DNA from: Coprobacillaceae bacterium UN01-12pH3A
GTDB taxonomy: Bacteria > Bacillota_I > Bacilli_A > Erysipelotrichales > Coprobacillaceae
DNA length: 64,000 nucleotides
Assembly (NCBI GenBank): GCA_027676805.1
Contig: JAQENU010000008.1
Span: 92,512-156,511 of the forward strand
Reading direction: 5' to 3'
In this document: positions 60,848-64,000 of the stretch, piece after piece
Numbering within the stretch: position 1 is the stretch's first letter
How the letters are laid out: the number at the start of each line of letters is the position of its first letter
Notes under the pieces: model-generated
Seen by the model: only the letters and a program-made list of their open reading frames with translations
Told to the model about the DNA's origin: nothing
Database searches by the model: none
Program-made: the position numbers and the translations under genes

Positions 60848-61587
60848 TTATTTTACTATATCTTTATCTTCTTTATATGTCGCTCCGAACCATTAATCAT
60901 ACGATTCTAAGACTTCCGCACTCGCTTTATGCGCTTTTAACAAGTTTCTGATGATTGTTGGTAGTAAGTATTCTGATTTCATATCTTCTTTATCTAATGA
61001 TATCTTTTTCCCATTTGTCATAGTTTTTTCATCAATACATTCAATATTATGGTTTTCTACAATATCAATAAGTTTATGATTATCTTCTTGACATACTTCT
61101 CTTGTAACTCCACCATTGTCACTTAATGGATTCTTTAATACAAATCCTACCATAATGGTAATACATCACCCCCTGTTGGTGTTGTTGAATACTTATAGGC
61201 CTCTTTGTATGCATCATTTCCATAGTAATCATTAGCATTGATTACTAAGAATAACTCATTAACAGGATTCTTACATACTAATACAGCCCGTTCTATTCCC
61301 TATGGTTTTATTTTATCTTAGCATGTTTTCTATATTTATCAGGAATCAAATTTTTGAAACATATATTCTACTTTGACTTTCTTTTTCATTCTTTGCTCTA
61401 TGATTTCATCAAAGTCTTTTCTTATCATAAAGACCTCTTGTTTAAAACCGGCTTCTAAGACATCATAGATTGGATTAATCCATGCTAATTTCACCATGAG
61501 CCCCTATCTCAGTTCCAATTTTCTAATTTCCCCACCAAAACCTCTTCCTATACCCGCTACCATCACAGCTAATACTACATCTTTTAT
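60848..61587 (-). pseudogene. Decayed sugar-nucleotidyltransferase-like gene
   Basis: Fragments in order on the minus strand resemble one NTP-transferase-family protein. They are DVVLAVMVAGIGRGFGG (start, like VVxAAGxGSRFGG), WINPIYDVLEAGFKQEVFMIRK, GIERAVLVCKNPVNELFLVINANDYYG, then MVGFVLKNPLSDNGGVTREV and YLLPTIIRNLLKAH. After a stop at 60893 the same frame continues WFGATYKEDKDIVK to 60850. Stops and at least one frameshift (near 61147) interrupt it. The open 86-codon frame 60893-61153 is a piece of this gene. It was probably part of the adjacent polysaccharide locus. Confidence 0.8.
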
Positions 61588-61649
61588 ATCAGTTCACTCC
61601 TTGTTTACTTAAACACTTTTATTCTATTTCACAAATTTTGAATGTAAGT

Positions 61650-62873
61650 TTAAAGCCTATTTTTTATAATATTCTTAAGTTTTGTAGGAAGTATACCTGA
61701 AACAAATGATTTAATTTCTACAAGACAAAAAAAGTTAATCAGAGAATTTGCTATCATTTTTTTTCTTAAAGTTGATTTGCAAGCAAATTCAAAGTCTTTC
61801 ATCTGTTTATATTTTTCTTTAAATTCATTTCTTAACTCATGTGCTATAGAAGGATGTTTCAACTGTTTTTCATAATCATATGCTTCTGAAGGAGGACGTT
61901 TTACGGCTTTAATTAAGTTTTCATTTAACAAACTATTTAACAGATAATGTCCCTTATCATTATTAACAATAATACAAGATATATTTTCCGACAAAAAATT
62001 TTCTATTGGAGCTTTTTGACCAAATCCGGAAAAATCAGATATTGTCAAATCACCTATTCTTCTATCCTGCGCATATTTACAATTATAACAATTTTCCCTA
62101 TAAATTAAGGCCTTGTGATAGCCAATTTGATATACATCATTATCCTTAACTTTTTTATGATATATACATTCATTCTTATCATAGAGCGAAAAAACAAAAT
62201 TATTTGTTTTATAATTAGGATCACGAAAGAAAATACTATTTATAGTTTTATGGCTTTTTTCCCTTATACTTTTTATATGTGATTTAAAATAAGAAGTTGG
62301 AGCAAATCCATGACAAATAATATCTACTGTATACAACAAATTATATTGTCTATGTTTTTCTATTTTTCTTTTAATTGCAGCAACCTGACATGGGACACCG
62401 ATAAATAAAGTAGTAACTCCATTATCTAAATTCAATTTTATTGCATCAAAACACAAACTTATATCACTATAAACATACTTAGAGTTTTTAAATCTATCAT
62501 ACATATCAGAGTTAGATGTAACAATTTGGACAGCTTCAAAATCATCGTTTAGATAGCAACCAGAAACCATCCAATTTTTTTTGTTAGCTAAATGGTATAG
62601 CGTAGTAGCAATTCCACCTGATGCAGAAGTTTCTCTAATACTTTTATCTACTGCATAAGCTGCGTATACAGAATTTGATTTTTTATTTAGTTTAATAGGA
62701 TTTAAACTTGGACAAACTTGTTCACACAGTCCACATTTAATACATAAATCATAATTAATTTTAGGATATATGCATCCTAATTCATCCTCTTTAAAATCTA
62801 TACATCCTTTAGGGCAAATATTTTGACATAACTTACAAGCTGTACAATCTTCTTTTAAACAAATGCCTGACAT
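61650..62873 (-). CDS. F420H2 dehydrogenase/hydrogenase beta subunit-like Fe-S protein
   Basis: A 407-residue protein. Two 4Fe-4S clusters lie at the N-terminus (CTACKLCQNICPKGC and CIKCGLCEQVCPSLNP). An FrhB-type N domain (TSASGGIATTLYHLANKK) and C domain (FIGVPCQVAAIKRKI, IICHGFAPTSYF, CYNCKYAQDRRIGDLTISDFSG) follow. Such proteins are often found beside polysaccharide pyruvyl transferases in surface polysaccharide clusters, where they may reduce a sugar or flavin. The ATG at 62873 follows the previous stop (TAAAATG); an earlier start would overlap. Strong AT bias suggests recent acquisition. Confidence 0.87.
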   Translation of the reverse strand: MSGICLKEDCTACKLCQNICPKGCIDFKEDELGCIYPKINYDLCIKCGLCEQVCPSLNPIKLNKKSNSVYAAYAVDKSIRETSASGGIATTLYHLANKKNWMVSGCYLNDDFEAVQIVTSNSDMYDRFKNSKYVYSDISLCFDAIKLNLDNGVTTLFIGVPCQVAAIKRKIEKHRQYNLLYTVDIICHGFAPTSYFKSHIKSIREKSHKTINSIFFRDPNYKTNNFVFSLYDKNECIYHKKVKDNDVYQIGYHKALIYRENCYNCKYAQDRRIGDLTISDFSGFGQKAPIENFLSENISCIIVNNDKGHYLLNSLLNENLIKAVKRPPSEAYDYEKQLKHPSIAHELRNEFKEKYKQMKDFEFACKSTLRKKMIANSLINFFCLVEIKSFVSGILPTKLKNIIKNRL

Positions 62874-62874
62874 T

Positions 62875-63966
62875 TTATTTCCCATCATTTCCAATAAATC
62901 CTAACAATAATTTTTGAGATTCCACCCTAAATTTATTAATATTTCTATTTACTAAATTATAATCTATTTTTTCTTCGAGTAATTTCTTATCATATTTTAT
63001 AAATTCAAGATTTCTATTCGTCACTCCAGATATTTCTATTAAATTTTCCATACGACCTTTATAATTCCTATTAAAATAATAGAACTCTTTATTGAATAAC
63101 AAAGAGAAAATAACCCCATGATAAGAAGCCGTAACAACATACTCAGCATTAAATATCAAAGATAAAAAATCTTCTATTGATTCAGGCCATATATTTTGGA
63201 TATTTTGATTTTCTTTACCATTATTTATAAAAAGAACTTTCAACCCATTATCTTTAGCGATTTTTCTTGCAAAATCAAAAACCATATTTTTTTCGTCTCT
63301 AAAATAGATAAGAACATACTTTTTATTTTCAATGTTTTTGATAAATTTTAACCAATATTTTTTTTCGATAAGAATAGTTGGATCACACACTACATTGATT
63401 TTCTTTTTTGTAATATCTTCCAACTCATTTAATGCATTAGGTTCTCGAACTGATATGTAATTAAAACATGACAAATACTTATTAGACATTTGTTTTTGCC
63501 AATCTGTTAAATCTTCATTATCCAACCCTAAACTTGTTGCATATGAAATTTTACTTTTATTTCGATTTGCAAAATTCAAAAAATATGTACTATCATATTC
63601 GGTAATATGTTCATGCCATAGAATATCACTACCAACAACAAAGCAATCATATATCTCATTTGACTTTTCAATATTTTCTTTGAAATATTGATTTTTACTT
63701 ATGTTTAAGTTTTCATTTGAAAATCTTTCCATTTCCTTATATTTTCTTTTTATCGGTGGATAAATTAGTATAGTTTTAAGAACATCTTTCAATTTAAAAT
63801 AATTAATATTTTTCATTGGTAATTCTTTTCTAATAATAGCTTCACATTGATAATCAATTACTTCAACATTTCTATAATGTTGATTTAAAAAAGCAAATAA
63901 TCCAGTTGTTTGTAACAATGATCCAAAATTTGTTGTATCATGAAAAGTTATAATTCCTATTTTCAT
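62875..63966 (-). CDS. Polysaccharide pyruvyl transferase family protein
   Basis: A 363-residue GT-B-like enzyme. KIGIITFHDTTNFGSLLQTTGLFAFL at the start, VVGSDILWHEHI (about 108-119), SYATSLGL, SVREPNAL and ASYHGVIFSLLF (His in the C domain) are the PF04230-type pattern. It adds pyruvate ketals from PEP to sugars of a surface polymer. GAGGGG lies before the ATG. It is coupled to the Fe-S protein gene, and the operon extends beyond the window end. Confidence 0.88.
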   Translation of the reverse strand: MKIGIITFHDTTNFGSLLQTTGLFAFLNQHYRNVEVIDYQCEAIIRKELPMKNINYFKLKDVLKTILIYPPIKRKYKEMERFSNENLNISKNQYFKENIEKSNEIYDCFVVGSDILWHEHITEYDSTYFLNFANRNKSKISYATSLGLDNEDLTDWQKQMSNKYLSCFNYISVREPNALNELEDITKKKINVVCDPTILIEKKYWLKFIKNIENKKYVLIYFRDEKNMVFDFARKIAKDNGLKVLFINNGKENQNIQNIWPESIEDFLSLIFNAEYVVTASYHGVIFSLLFNKEFYYFNRNYKGRMENLIEISGVTNRNLEFIKYDKKLLEEKIDYNLVNRNINKFRVESQKLLLGFIGNDGK

Positions 63967-64000
63967 TTTAGCCCCTCTTTCCTTTTAAAAATAAATTAAT

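Noticed and set aside
60893..61153. A stand-alone 86-residue gene
   Set aside because: Its sequence continues the nucleotidyltransferase family on both sides in neighbouring frames, so it is a fragment of a pseudogene.

Overview
The window is a low-GC, Gram-positive chromosome segment. Its conserved core points to a spore-forming member of the Firmicutes, most likely the Erysipelotrichales (inference from gene content, not from a marker search). Support comes from the order ftsW-murG-murB-ftsQ-ftsA-ftsZ, followed by spoIIGA-sigE-sigG-ylmC-sepF-ylmH-divIVA-ileS-lspA-rluD, and from the gerM/murI/gerE/uvrC neighbourhood. Most genes lie on the minus strand, so the window reads from high to low coordinates.

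Region 1-10.9 kb. It opens with a partial trigger factor and a TPR-like protein gene carrying a near-consensus CIRCE (HrcA) operator. Next are a peptidase S51-like protein, a secreted DUF3298-type protein, a 2H phosphoesterase and an Ntn amidohydrolase. Two iron-sulfur aldo/keto reductases follow, driven by a MerR-type promoter. The nickel-pincer cofactor genes larE, larB and larC come next without a larA racemase, and then an AdhR-like MerR regulator whose own promoter carries the same operator.

Region 10.9-32.6 kb (accessory). It holds a beta-carbonic anhydrase, a two-component system with an ABC transporter, and an unusual fusion of an XRE helix-turn-helix to a PurM-like domain. A broken merR follows, then an iron operon (feoA-feoA-feoB and a small Cys-rich protein) with repeated GTTAG-N6-CTAAC operators, and a flotillin. 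After these come a membrane-bound XRE regulator, an acyltransferase, a carboxylesterase with a divergent LysR regulator, an AEC transporter, a second MerR under a Fur-like box, a MazG-like protein, a DUF2798 protein behind a perfect palindromic hairpin, tRNA-Arg(TCT), small envelope proteins, a phosphodiesterase and a GH29 fucosidase.

Region 32.6-44.5 kb. A small CRISPR array (4 repeats, 3 spacers) stands alone, with no cas gene in the window. One spacer reads as a piece of a phage-type repressor gene. Then come gerM-like, murI, a VanY-like protein lacking every expected catalytic residue, gerE, and the cvpA-mutS2-uvrC operon. A divergent rnhC lacks its first catalytic Asp. dCMP deaminase, rluD and lspA follow.

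Region 44.5-64 kb. ileS sits behind a T-box leader. The division and sporulation block follows, running back to ftsW. Upstream of ftsW is a decayed nucleotidyltransferase gene, then two polysaccharide-locus genes (an F420 dehydrogenase beta-like protein and a polysaccharide pyruvyl transferase), which suggest an envelope polysaccharide cluster continuing past the window.
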